Below, piece by piece: positions 19,591-27,436 of a stretch of DNA of 44,651 nucleotides (within the stretch, counting starts at the first letter, position 1; each line of letters begins with the position of its first letter). The notes under the pieces were generated by a model. It had not been told where the DNA came from, did no database searches, and saw only the letters and a list, made by a program, of their open reading frames with translations. The position numbers and the translations under genes are program-made. The DNA comes from Candidatus Dadabacteria bacterium (lineage in GTDB: Bacteria; Desulfobacterota_D; UBA1144; Nemesobacterales; JADFKM01). The stretch is taken from contig JADFKM010000009.1 of NCBI GenBank assembly GCA_022564935.1, positions 1 to 44,651 of the forward strand, read 5' to 3'.

Positions 19591-21891
19591 TTATTGAACA
19601 TGCGTAGTGCGCATGTCCTTTTTAAAATCCACTTTCGCTTCGGCTCCGTCTCCGAAGCTCAGCACGTCCACGGGACACACCGTGACGCATATACCGCAGC
19701 CGATGCATGAGCTTGTGGTGTTGTCGAGGGTTTCCTGCTTCAGGGCGTAGCGCATCACGTCTATACCTACCAGGCAGTTCCTGGAGCACTCGTTGCATGA
19801 GATGCACTTGTTGTTCGCCGTTATCTTGAACTTCCCGAACCCGAGCTTCGTGAACAGTTTCGATTGAATCTGCATCATCTTCGCAAGCGGGCACCAGTAG
19901 CGGCACCATATTTTCCCTCCCAGGAAAGGGTAAAGCGTCACCGGGAGGATGCCGATGAGCCATATGTCGGCGAAGAGTCTGTATATGTTTATTGACCACT
20001 GCGCGGGGTTTCTAAGGAGCGTGAAGGTGTCTCTGGAAAGCATGGCAACCGTTACGGCGACGGCAAATATGAGCACCGCCGAGTTCATCCATTCCCATTT
20101 GACCGATGTCTTTCCCTTGGGGGCTAGGTGCCTCCACCTGTCTCCGAACGTTTCGGCCAGCCCCCCGCAGCCGCATATCCACGAGCAGTACCTCTTGCCG
20201 TGCCATATCACAAGAATGGGGATGAGTATGAAGGTGAGTGCGACTCCCCATACGACCCATATCATGTGGGGGTCGTAGAAGAACGTGTAGAAGAAAAGGG
20301 GCCAGGCGTAGACCAATCCGTACGACCTCCACGCCTGGTCGGCGAAGGTCGGGTCTGTGGCGAGCCTCTCCCCGATCCATTGGTACTTAACGGCCCACTG
20401 GAAGAGGAACTCGGGTATAAGGAAAAAGAACACCCATTGAAAGGAGATGAGGCTTACGTATCGCCAAATCTGGAACCTGTCCTTTCTGTCGAGTCCCCAA
20501 CGTTTAAGGGCCTGAATGCCGAACCCCGTCATGAGCGCCGTGTACATTACTGTGTACCAGAAAGACCAGGGGCGGTCGAAGAAGGAGAGCAGCTCGTATC
20601 CCCAGTTTTTATACGGCCAGAACTCGCTCCCTTTGCCGACCTTTGCCCCGTATACCGTGTAACTGATGAGAAACGATATCCCGAGCCATGCGAATCGGTC
20701 TCCCTTTAAGCCGGACCTTACCAGCCCCCCAATAGAGCCTGCTGCAATCAGTACTCCTGCCCACAAAGGAATTTGTGAAAGGTCTGCTCCTAACAGCGAG
20801 GCGTGTCCGCCGAAAATCCACAGCCCCACCAGAGTTGCCAGAGTCAGGGCTGCCGTGCGCGCAATGCTGCCCTCCCATTCGTTCTCGAGCTTTATGCCTA
20901 GCAATTTCAGAAACTGTCTTGGAATGTCTGCTCCTATAAGTATAAATGCGTGGTCGTAAGGAACGGCGAGGCTCTCTTTATGTCCGCCCTTATCGATTTC
21001 TAGGGTCGCCTCCCTTTCGCCCAACTCCTTTACCTGTGAGTTAAGTATCAGCTCGATCTTCCCTTCGGATACCCTCTGGTTGAGCAGACTCTCGTTGTCC
21101 TTAAAGATTCTCGCAAACTCGCCCCCTCGGTATGAGAGATATACCTTGTTGCTGTCGCAAAGTGTTATGGCCGCTTCGACCGCGCTGTTGCCTCCGCCCA
21201 CCACAAGTATGTTCTCGTCTTTGTACTGTCTCGGGCTGTAGAGCTGGTGGTAGACCTTCTCCCTTTTCTCCCCCGAAACGTCCAGTTTTCTCGGATTGCC
21301 TCTCATTCCGGTGGCAAGTATTATCCGTTTCGCACTATATCTGGCTTTAGGGGTGTTCAATATAAAGACACCGTCTTTCTTATCGAGCCCCTCAAGAGGC
21401 TCTTCAACCCTGACGTCCAGGCCGTTTTCCTCAACGATTTGATTCCATCTCTTAAGCAGGTCTTCCTTTCTAGCCCCGTCTAGCCACAGCTTCCCCTTCG
21501 GCGGCGAATCGTCAGGCTCGGCGTAGACCCATTTGCCTTCCGGGAAATTTTCGATGGTATTTGCTATTAGGCTCTTCTCGAGCACGATGCATTTTAAGCC
21601 CTTGTCTTTACAGGCAAGCGCTGCGTTGAGTCCGGCCGCTCCCGCCCCAACCACTATTACGTCAAAAACGTCGGAGGAGCCGCCTTTAGCGTCACCCAGC
21701 GAGGAGATGTATTCTACTATATTGACTCCCTGCTCCATTGCGAGCTTGATCACGGGGGCCCCGGCTAGGTCTCCGATTATAAAAAGGCCGGGGATGTTAC
21801 TTTCAAAGTTTTTGCTTATTTGCGGGCGCTCCATCCCCCCGGAGGCGGATGAAAGGATATTATGTATACCGTCTTTAATTCTTCTTAGCAT
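19591..21891 (-). CDS. Fusion of thioredoxin-reductase-like flavoprotein and membrane polyferredoxin (CcoG/NapH-like)
   Basis: The 766 residues comprise three parts. Residues 1-65 carry a flavoprotein 'cap' motif (IPGLFIIGDLAGAPVIK) normally found at the C-terminus. Residues 77-335 form a thioredoxin-reductase-like domain with FAD motif VGAGAAG (81-87) and NAD(P)H motif VGGGNSA (231-237) but no CxxC redox pair. Residues 345-660 hold several hydrophobic helices with CSWICGCGG (C569, C573, C575) and CRYWC (C663, C667) as in the CcoG/NapH/NosR group, then two ferredoxin clusters: C696/C699/C702/C706 and C729/C732/C735/C739. It could pass electrons from NAD(P)H through FAD and Fe-S centres to a membrane acceptor. 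The acceptor is unknown. The gene lies 36 bases after the zinc-ribbon membrane protein gene. Confidence 0.85.
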   Translation of the reverse strand: MLRRIKDGIHNILSSASGGMERPQISKNFESNIPGLFIIGDLAGAPVIKLAMEQGVNIVEYISSLGDAKGGSSDVFDVIVVGAGAAGLNAALACKDKGLKCIVLEKSLIANTIENFPEGKWVYAEPDDSPPKGKLWLDGARKEDLLKRWNQIVEENGLDVRVEEPLEGLDKKDGVFILNTPKARYSAKRIILATGMRGNPRKLDVSGEKREKVYHQLYSPRQYKDENILVVGGGNSAVEAAITLCDSNKVYLSYRGGEFARIFKDNESLLNQRVSEGKIELILNSQVKELGEREATLEIDKGGHKESLAVPYDHAFILIGADIPRQFLKLLGIKLENEWEGSIARTAALTLATLVGLWIFGGHASLLGADLSQIPLWAGVLIAAGSIGGLVRSGLKGDRFAWLGISFLISYTVYGAKVGKGSEFWPYKNWGYELLSFFDRPWSFWYTVMYTALMTGFGIQALKRWGLDRKDRFQIWRYVSLISFQWVFFFLIPEFLFQWAVKYQWIGERLATDPTFADQAWRSYGLVYAWPLFFYTFFYDPHMIWVVWGVALTFILIPILVIWHGKRYCSWICGCGGLAETFGDRWRHLAPKGKTSVKWEWMNSAVLIFAVAVTVAMLSRDTFTLLRNPAQWSINIYRLFADIWLIGILPVTLYPFLGGKIWCRYWCPLAKMMQIQSKLFTKLGFGKFKITANNKCISCNECSRNCLVGIDVMRYALKQETLDNTTSSCIGCGICVTVCPVDVLSFGDGAEAKVDFKKDMRTTHVQ

Positions 21892-21927
21892 CTAAATCAC
21901 CGATGCGTTGAACAAAGATACCGTGGT

Positions 21928-22611
21928 TTATGATGGAATTCCGGCCTTTTTGGTTTCAGAAATTTTCTCAGGCACGAGGTCGGCTCCGCAGCCCGAGCAC
22001 CTTTGGGCGGTTGGATGGTTCTGGTGTCCGCAGTAGGGACAGGGGTTGGGCCGAGAGGTAAGAGGTACTTTAACAAGCCCGCCGGGTATATCGGGGGCGC
22101 CGTCCGCCCTTTCCATGCGTATAAGTAAATATCCGAAGACGTTTATAAGCAGACCGTAGAAAAACCATCTGTGCGGGGGCCGCCCCCTCATGATGGCCTC
22201 ATGGGCGCTGAGCGCACCGAAGATAAGGCTGAGCAGCGCGTATACGCCGAAAAAGAACCATCCGAGAGAAATACGCTTGGGTCTGATAATGTCTTCGGCA
22301 AAAAGGGCGCCTTTCGGTTGAAGGGCTGAGAAGTAGGCATCGGGATTTTCCAGGAAAATTTCGAGCGCCTCGCGTTTCAGGGGGACGCGCCGCCCGAGGA
22401 CTAAGATCGCAATATCGTCTTCCTCCAGGTGAAGTCCCGACACCAGGCATCGGTCACCGGGCATAATCTCGGCTCTTGTGTATTCGATAGCGGGGGAGCT
22501 TCGGCCCTCTGCAGCGCTAAGAGCCTCGCTTCCGTTAGAGAGCGCGGGGAAGGAAAATAACAGCAGCAGCAGTGGAACACTGAGCGTATATTTTTTTGTA
22601 CGCTCCTTCAT
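21928..22611 (-). CDS. Membrane protein with signal peptide and C-terminal zinc ribbon, unknown function
   Basis: The 227-residue protein has an N-terminal signal sequence (LSVPLLLLLFSFPALS, about 10-25), a hydrophilic region of about 85 residues that includes GDRCLVSG and ILVLGRRVPLKREA, two hydrophobic helices (about 116-136 and 150-162), and a C-terminal double-Cys zinc ribbon (CPYCGHQN...CSGCGADL). With the signal sequence cleaved the middle part would be outside and the ribbon inside. It is first in a minus-strand set followed after 36 bases by the flavoprotein/polyferredoxin fusion, so a role in the assembly or regulation of that electron-transfer protein is possible. That is inference; no family is recognised. 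Confidence 0.75.
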   Translation of the reverse strand: MKERTKKYTLSVPLLLLLFSFPALSNGSEALSAAEGRSSPAIEYTRAEIMPGDRCLVSGLHLEEDDIAILVLGRRVPLKREALEIFLENPDAYFSALQPKGALFAEDIIRPKRISLGWFFFGVYALLSLIFGALSAHEAIMRGRPPHRWFFYGLLINVFGYLLIRMERADGAPDIPGGLVKVPLTSRPNPCPYCGHQNHPTAQRCSGCGADLVPEKISETKKAGIPS

Positions 22612-22910
22612 CTATCTCTCCCCTCCCTATATCTATAAACCATTATCGGGCTGGATTTCAAGTTTGATTACGAACCTGCCGAGGGGAGTAGTTTCAAGGG
22701 GGTTGGTGACCGGGGATATTATTTCGGTGATACAGGTGGTGGCGAATGGAAATGGGGAACTTTCCCGGAAGGGTATTTGTTCAAACGGTTAAGTGCACTG
22801 AAGCGAGTATGTAATGTATTCGAGTGAGAGCTTGCCCCGGATTTAAGATCGTAAACACCAAACTGCGGCGCTTAACTGTCGGCACTGAGGAAAACCTGAC
22901 GCCGTTACGT
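22612..22910. other. Intergenic region
   Basis: About 300 bases between the stop of the LLM oxidoreductase gene and the start of the zinc-ribbon gene (both minus). No supported gene, RNA or repeat is visible; it presumably carries the promoter of the 22611-18809 gene set. Confidence 0.5.
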
Positions 22911-23849
22911 CTATTCTTTGAATGTGCCGGTAACGTTCTTCATCACTTCAACGTTGGACTGTTTGCCGACAGGGTTGGGGACTATTATGGGAAGCCTGAG
23001 GCCTGCGTCTATAAAGGCGTCGAGCTTCTCGCGGCATCTGGACGGCGGCCCGATAAGAGCGACCTCGTCGAGGAATTCGTTCGTGAGAGCTTCGGCGGGG
23101 TTCACGCCGTCTTTAATCTTTTCGATGATCTCGGGGTAGCCTACGTTCTTTATCATCCTCTGGTAGAAGGGGAACGTCGCATACATACCCAGCCCCTTCT
23201 TCGCCGCGTCGTAGGCGCTTTCAGTGTCCTCGGAGATGAACGTGGGCAGGCCGTTGGTTATATCTATTTCGTTTGCGAAGCGCCCCGCTTTTTCCGCTCC
23301 TGTTTTCACCGCTTCGACCATTTTCTTCACGTAGCTCGGCGTTGCGATGTATGCCATAATGCCGTCTGAAACCTCCCCGGCAAGCTCACAGGTTTTTTGT
23401 GTCAGACCCGCTATATATATCGGCACGGGGGGAAGGTCTCTCTTGAGCCTGAGCAGCTCAGAGCTTCCGTCTATGAACGACCGTATGGTTGTGACGTATT
23501 TGCGCATCTCTTCGATGAGGTTTCCCATGTTCACACCGAACTTGTCGTTTATGGGCTTGTGGCTTACTCCCAGGCCGAGCACCATCCGGCCTCCCGAGAC
23601 TTCCTGCACCGTGAGTGCCCCGCCCGCGGCTACAACGGGGTGCCGCATGTAGATGTTGGCTATCCATGTGCCGACTTTGATGTTTGAGGTTGCTTCGGCA
23701 AATACCTGAGCGTTGGCGATTGCGCTCCAGGGCTGCACTTCGGGGGAGTATATGGCTTCGAACCCCGCATCCTCGGCTTCGCGGGCAAGCGCCCTTAGGT
23801 CTTCTACGCTGCAACCGAAAACGGGTGAAATGGTCGCTATTCGTCTCAT
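22911..23849 (-). CDS. LLM-class (luciferase-like / F420-dependent) oxidoreductase
   Basis: The 312-residue TIM-barrel protein belongs to the luciferase-like monooxygenase superfamily, which uses reduced FMN or F420. Visible are the N-terminal strand RIATISPVFG, LAREAEDAGFEAIYSPE, a conserved WIANIYMRHPVVAA strand, GGRMVLGLGVSHKP, PVYIAG-like VPIYIAGLTQKT and the final substrate-region helix. F420 usage is possible, since similar proteins are common in F420 producers, but cannot be settled from sequence. ATG 23849 has AAGGAG 10 bases upstream. It follows the radical SAM gene after 24 bases on the same strand, so the pair is probably co-transcribed. Confidence 0.88.
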   Translation of the reverse strand: MRRIATISPVFGCSVEDLRALAREAEDAGFEAIYSPEVQPWSAIANAQVFAEATSNIKVGTWIANIYMRHPVVAAGGALTVQEVSGGRMVLGLGVSHKPINDKFGVNMGNLIEEMRKYVTTIRSFIDGSSELLRLKRDLPPVPIYIAGLTQKTCELAGEVSDGIMAYIATPSYVKKMVEAVKTGAEKAGRFANEIDITNGLPTFISEDTESAYDAAKKGLGMYATFPFYQRMIKNVGYPEIIEKIKDGVNPAEALTNEFLDEVALIGPPSRCREKLDAFIDAGLRLPIIVPNPVGKQSNVEVMKNVTGTFKE

Positions 23850-23873
23850 ATCACTACGCTCCTTCTTTGGCTT

Positions 23874-24773
23874 TTAATACTGGTTGATGACGTCTCTATA
23901 GTAGTCGGGCCGAAGCATCGACTCGTCTCTTTCGTTGAGGACCCTTCTTATTTCTTTCAGCACCCTCGGTTTATCCTCGGGGAATTTGGCCTTGATGGGG
24001 AGGTAGTTGGAAATGTGATTCGAGAAGAAATACCCGTCAGTTAAAGTGGTGTTTTCGACTATGAGCTCAAGCTCCCTAATCATCTGGAACTTGGAAGGAA
24101 GCTGGAATTTGCCCTCCATCGCCTCATTGTAAATCGGCGCTCCGGGTCGGATCTGAAGCGAAAGGGCGCCCACGTATTCGGGGTCTGTAGCGGTAAGAAG
24201 CTTGCCCGTGGCCACGCCGTGCTCTTCGCTCCTCTCAACGCCGCCAACGCCAAGCAGCACCATCGCGGAGTTTATGATTTCTACCTCTTTGAGCATCTTG
24301 CAAGCCTCTATGTGCTGGGCGAAGTTTGCCCCTTTCTGTATCCTTTCGAGCACAACTTCGTCGCCGCTCTCAAATCCTATGTAAACCATCTGGAGCCCCA
24401 GCTTTTTAAGCTCCTTTAAGTTGTCTACCCCCTTCCTCAGTATATCGCCTATGTTGGCGTACATTGATATGCGCTCGACCTGCGGACAGCGCTCCATCAC
24501 ATACTGCATCATTTCGGTGAGTTTTTTTTGAGGCATTACAAGAGCGTTGCCGTCCCCGATAAAAACCCTTGTGAACCCGGGGTTCTCAGCCGCGGAGTCT
24601 ATTATCTGTTTTATCTCGTCGGTCGGCCTCATGCGGAACTTTTGCTCATCCCGGCGGTACATGGCGCAGTATGTGCACTTATTGTGTGAGCAGCCGATAG
24701 TGGCCTGGAGTATAAAGCTCTTGGCTTCGCTTGGCGGCCTGAAGTATGGCATTACATATTCAATCACGGTCAA
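23874..24773 (-). CDS. Radical SAM protein with CX4CX2C cluster motif
   Basis: The roughly 300-residue enzyme has a cluster-binding motif IGCSHNKCTYC near residue 27: spacing is CX4CX2C rather than CX3CX2C, as in a COG1032-type subgroup where this wording recurs. RVFIGDGNALVMP follows, and later GFESGDEVVLERIQKG, both conserved radical SAM strand segments binding SAM. No second Fe-S or B12 domain is visible. The reaction is unknown. Start is uncertain: TTG 24773, GTG 24767 and ATG 24752 are in frame, none with a good ribosome binding site; the family usually begins a few residues before YFRPPSEA, so ATG 24752 is plausible. It is followed by the LLM oxidoreductase gene. Confidence 0.85.
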   Translation of the reverse strand: MTVIEYVMPYFRPPSEAKSFILQATIGCSHNKCTYCAMYRRDEQKFRMRPTDEIKQIIDSAAENPGFTRVFIGDGNALVMPQKKLTEMMQYVMERCPQVERISMYANIGDILRKGVDNLKELKKLGLQMVYIGFESGDEVVLERIQKGANFAQHIEACKMLKEVEIINSAMVLLGVGGVERSEEHGVATGKLLTATDPEYVGALSLQIRPGAPIYNEAMEGKFQLPSKFQMIRELELIVENTTLTDGYFFSNHISNYLPIKAKFPEDKPRVLKEIRRVLNERDESMLRPDYYRDVINQY

Positions 24774-24862
24774 TTCTCAAAATACCGGAATTTACGGGCA
24801 ATTGCAAATTAACTCAGACGGCTCCGCCCCTGAAAAAGCGGGTATGCGGCAAAACGAACTCG

Positions 24863-24890
24863 TTTACATCACCGAAACTTTGGTTATAAT
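24863..24890 (+). promoter_or_regulatory. Near-consensus sigma-70 promoter
   Basis: TTTACA (24863-24868), a 16-base spacer and a perfect TATAAT (24885-24890), with a predicted start about 6-8 bases later at 24896-24898. That coincides with the ATG of the 33-codon frame at 24898, which would make its message leaderless. The spacing equals that of the thiC promoter. Confidence 0.65.
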
Positions 24891-24897
24891 TTTAGGT

Positions 24898-24999
24898 ATG
24901 GAGCAACATGAGAAAGAAGGGTTGGTATATATTCTGGGTGTGGTAGCCCTGATTGTTTTGATTTTGGGCCTCGCTTCGCTTACCCACGTTGTTCTTTGA
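24898..24999 (+). CDS. 33-residue single-span membrane microprotein (possible leaderless message)
   Basis: MEQHEKEG is followed by an uninterrupted hydrophobic stretch of about 21 residues (VYILGVVALIVLILGLA) and a short tail SLTHVVL, the profile of a small inner-membrane peptide with charged N-terminus. It sits between a near-consensus promoter whose start would fall on the ATG and a rho-independent terminator 34 bases after the stop, so it has its own transcription unit of about 165 bases. A second, overlapping frame from ATG 24909 has a GGAG 7 bases upstream but only 12 codons. No family recognised. The alternative is that this is a small non-coding RNA. Coding status is inferred. Confidence 0.5.
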   Translation: MEQHEKEGLVYILGVVALIVLILGLASLTHVVL

Positions 25000-25032
25000 A
25001 CGGCATGTCTTCAGTGGCGCCCGCTTTATAAG

Positions 25033-25066
25033 AAAAAGCCCGTGCGCTTACGGCTGAGGCTTTTTT
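25033..25066 (+). terminator. Rho-independent terminator
   Basis: AAAAAGCC (25033-25040) pairs with GGCTTTTT (25058-25065); CGT/ACG extend the stem inside, and the 3' arm is a run of six T. It closes the mini-transcript starting near 24898. Confidence 0.7.
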
Positions 25067-25299
25067 ACCCCGATACAATCGAAAAATGTGCAAGTTGAGA
25101 GATTCCCTTTCCTTGCCCTTCTATCACAAAAAATTACACTGACAGTGAACCTGCATGTTCTTGGGTCGGGCGCGTCTATATAAGCTCAGAAAAATATGTG
25201 CAGAAACACGGCACTTAACTCAAAGGTGCCATTTTCCCCTCTGCTCGTGTATTATTATTAAGATAAGGCTTGTGATTACATTCCTTCTGGAGCCTTCAA
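25067..25299. other. Intergenic region before the DnaQ-like gene
   Basis: Between the terminator and the exonuclease gene I see no frame, RNA or repeat. It ends in an AT-rich stretch (TATTATTATTAAG, about 25250-25262) that may be part of the exonuclease gene promoter. Confidence 0.4.
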
Positions 25300-25881
25300 A
25301 TGAATCCCGACATACCTAAGAGCGTGGAGTTAGCTTACCTGGACACTGAGACTACGGGTCTGGAGCCTGAGGCCGGGCACAGGATTTGCGAGATAGCCAT
25401 AGTCAGGACGCAAAACGGGAAAGTGGTCAATCAGTTCAGCTCCCTGGTAAACCCGGGCAGGGGCATACCGTCATGGGCACAGCAGATACACGGCATAACG
25501 GATGAAATGGTGCGAGAAGCTCCGTATTTCGGGGATATTGCAATGAAGGTTAACTCCATACTGGACGGGGCTTTCCTGGTTGCTCATAACGCCGCATTCG
25601 ATGTCGGGTTCCTCGATTCGGAGTTTTCCAAAGCTAGGTTGCCCGCGCCGCAAACCGAGATTATAGACACTTTGAAGATAGCCAGAAAATACTACGATTT
25701 TCCAAGCAACAGCCTCGAAGACATCGCTAAGAAGCTCGGCATTGATACGGCTGGCAACCACAGGGCCCTGGCGGACGTTATGATTACCAAAAGGGTGTTT
25801 GAATATTTTCTCCTTGACCTGGGAAAGAGGAAGTTTGATATAGCAGCGGGTGCTCATGACCTCAAATTCAAAAGCGTATAA
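25300..25881 (+). CDS. DnaQ-like DEDDh 3'-5' exonuclease
   Basis: The 193-residue protein contains the three exonuclease motifs of the DnaQ/epsilon family: AYLDTETTGL (Exo I, D15 and E17), VAHNAAFDVGFL (Exo II) and NHRALADV (Exo III with the histidine of the DEDDh type). It has no extra domain, so it may be a stand-alone proofreading or nucleic-acid trimming nuclease rather than the core epsilon subunit; RNase T-like use is also possible. CTGGAG is positioned 7 bases before the ATG. It is followed by 219 bases of non-coding sequence and proA. Confidence 0.88.
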   Translation: MNPDIPKSVELAYLDTETTGLEPEAGHRICEIAIVRTQNGKVVNQFSSLVNPGRGIPSWAQQIHGITDEMVREAPYFGDIAMKVNSILDGAFLVAHNAAFDVGFLDSEFSKARLPAPQTEIIDTLKIARKYYDFPSNSLEDIAKKLGIDTAGNHRALADVMITKRVFEYFLLDLGKRKFDIAAGAHDLKFKSV

Positions 25882-26026
25882 TACAGCTCCTTACGTCAAT
25901 AAATTCACTAAAACTTTAACGAATAAGTGCTTCAGTGTTTTTTTCGAGGACTGCCTGTGAAAAAACCGGGTTCAATTTAACGAACGATTTATCATTCTCC
26001 CACCGTTGCTAGAGTAAAAAAACACC

Positions 26027-26056
26027 TTGACATTGAGAAGGCAGATATACTATTCT
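26027..26056 (+). promoter_or_regulatory. Likely proA promoter
   Basis: A perfect TTGACA (26027-26032), 18-base spacer and TATTCT (26051-26056), about 45 bases before the proA ATG. A TACTAT with a 15-base spacer is an alternative -10. Confidence 0.45.
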
Positions 26057-26100
26057 TTTAAATAACACGCCCACACCCTTAGGAGCATCTGTTTTAACAC

Positions 26101-27402
26101 ATGTCACATTCTTCGAGCTTAGAGAGAGAGGGGTCTTCTACGGAATTAGAGATTGAAAAAATTATCACTGATATAGCAAGAAGCTCAAGGGATTCTTCGC
26201 GGGCTTTGGCTAAAGCCTCCACAAGCGCCAAGAACGGTTCTCTAATTGCTATGGCCGATGGACTCCTAAAAGAGTCCGATTATATTTTAGAAGAAAATAA
26301 AAAGGATTTAGAGGGCTTAGACACCACTAATCTTACCGGCGCCTACCTCGACCGTCTAACTCTCACCCCACAAAGGATAGATGCTATGGCCGACGGTCTC
26401 AGGGAGGTGGCCGCCCTTGGCGACCCCGTGGGTGAAGTGTTGCGTATGTGGAAGCGTCCCAACGGGCTTCTGGTAGGAAAAATGAGGATTCCTCTCGGGG
26501 TGGTTGGCATCATCTATGAGGCCAGGCCCAACGTCACGGCAGATGCCGCCGGGATATGCGTAAAGGCGGGCAACTCCGTTATATTGCGGGGGGGCTCTGA
26601 TTCAATCCGCTCCAACAGGGCGATCGGCGAGATTTTAAGAGGGGCGCTGGAGAGCTTCGACATTCCCGCAGACGCTGTAAATATCGTGCCGATTACCGAT
26701 AGGGTTGCCGTTACGTATATGCTTAAGCTCGAAGACTACATCGATTTGATAATACCCAGGGGGGGCGAGGGGCTAATCAGGTTTGTATCGGAGAACTCAA
26801 GGATTCCTGTGCTTAAACACTATAAGGGCGTGTGCCACGTGTTTGTGGATGAAAGCGCTGATCTAAAAACAGCGCTTGAAATTTCGGTAAACGCCAAAGT
26901 CCAGCGCCCCGGGGTGTGTAACGCTATGGAGACCCTGCTTGTTCACAGAAATATTTCCCGCAGCTTCCTTCCACTTGTCATTGCCAAACTCAGGGAAGAG
27001 GGGGTGGAGCTCAGGGGTTGTGAGCATACAACGCAGATAGATCCCGATGTTGTTCCTGCTACCGAACAAGATTGGTACGAGGAATACCTGGATCTGATCT
27101 TAAGCATTAAGGTTGTTGAGAGCATAGACGATGCCGTTAGGCACATAGAAAAATACGGAACTATGCATACCGAGTCTATAGTGACGAGCGACTACTCAAA
27201 TTCTCAGAAATTTTTGAACAGCGTGAATTCTTCGACAGTTATGGTTAATGCCTCTACCAGGTTCAGCGACGGCTTCGAGCTCGGCCTAGGCGCAGAAATC
27301 GGTATCAGTACTTCCAAGCTCCATGCATTCGGTCCGATGGGTGTAGAGGAGCTTACGAGCACTAAATTCATAATCTACGGACAGGGACAGGTTAGAAACT
27401 AG
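26101..27402 (+). CDS. proA: Gamma-glutamyl phosphate reductase
   Basis: ProA reduces gamma-glutamyl phosphate to glutamate semialdehyde with NADPH, the second step of proline synthesis. The 433-residue length is normal. Visible: LGVVGIIYEARPNVT, LRGGSDSIRSN (cofactor binding), IIPRGGEGLIRFV, and the catalytic Cys273 in VQRPGVCNAMETLL, plus the C-terminal NASTRFSDGFELGLGAEIGIST. AGGAG at 26081-26085 is rather far (15 bases) from ATG 26101. proB is not in the window. The sigma factor frame follows within 35 bases, so these genes form a run proA, sigma factor, recN. Confidence 0.95.
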   Translation: MSHSSSLEREGSSTELEIEKIITDIARSSRDSSRALAKASTSAKNGSLIAMADGLLKESDYILEENKKDLEGLDTTNLTGAYLDRLTLTPQRIDAMADGLREVAALGDPVGEVLRMWKRPNGLLVGKMRIPLGVVGIIYEARPNVTADAAGICVKAGNSVILRGGSDSIRSNRAIGEILRGALESFDIPADAVNIVPITDRVAVTYMLKLEDYIDLIIPRGGEGLIRFVSENSRIPVLKHYKGVCHVFVDESADLKTALEISVNAKVQRPGVCNAMETLLVHRNISRSFLPLVIAKLREEGVELRGCEHTTQIDPDVVPATEQDWYEEYLDLILSIKVVESIDDAVRHIEKYGTMHTESIVTSDYSNSQKFLNSVNSSTVMVNASTRFSDGFELGLGAEIGISTSKLHAFGPMGVEELTSTKFIIYGQGQVRN

Positions 27403-27436
27403 TTTGTATCAGTTGTGGAAATCAAGGAGAGATATT

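Noticed and set aside
24547-24897. Extended version of the microprotein frame
   Set aside because: This part is antisense to the radical SAM gene and upstream of the promoter; only the last 33 codons lie in the transcript.
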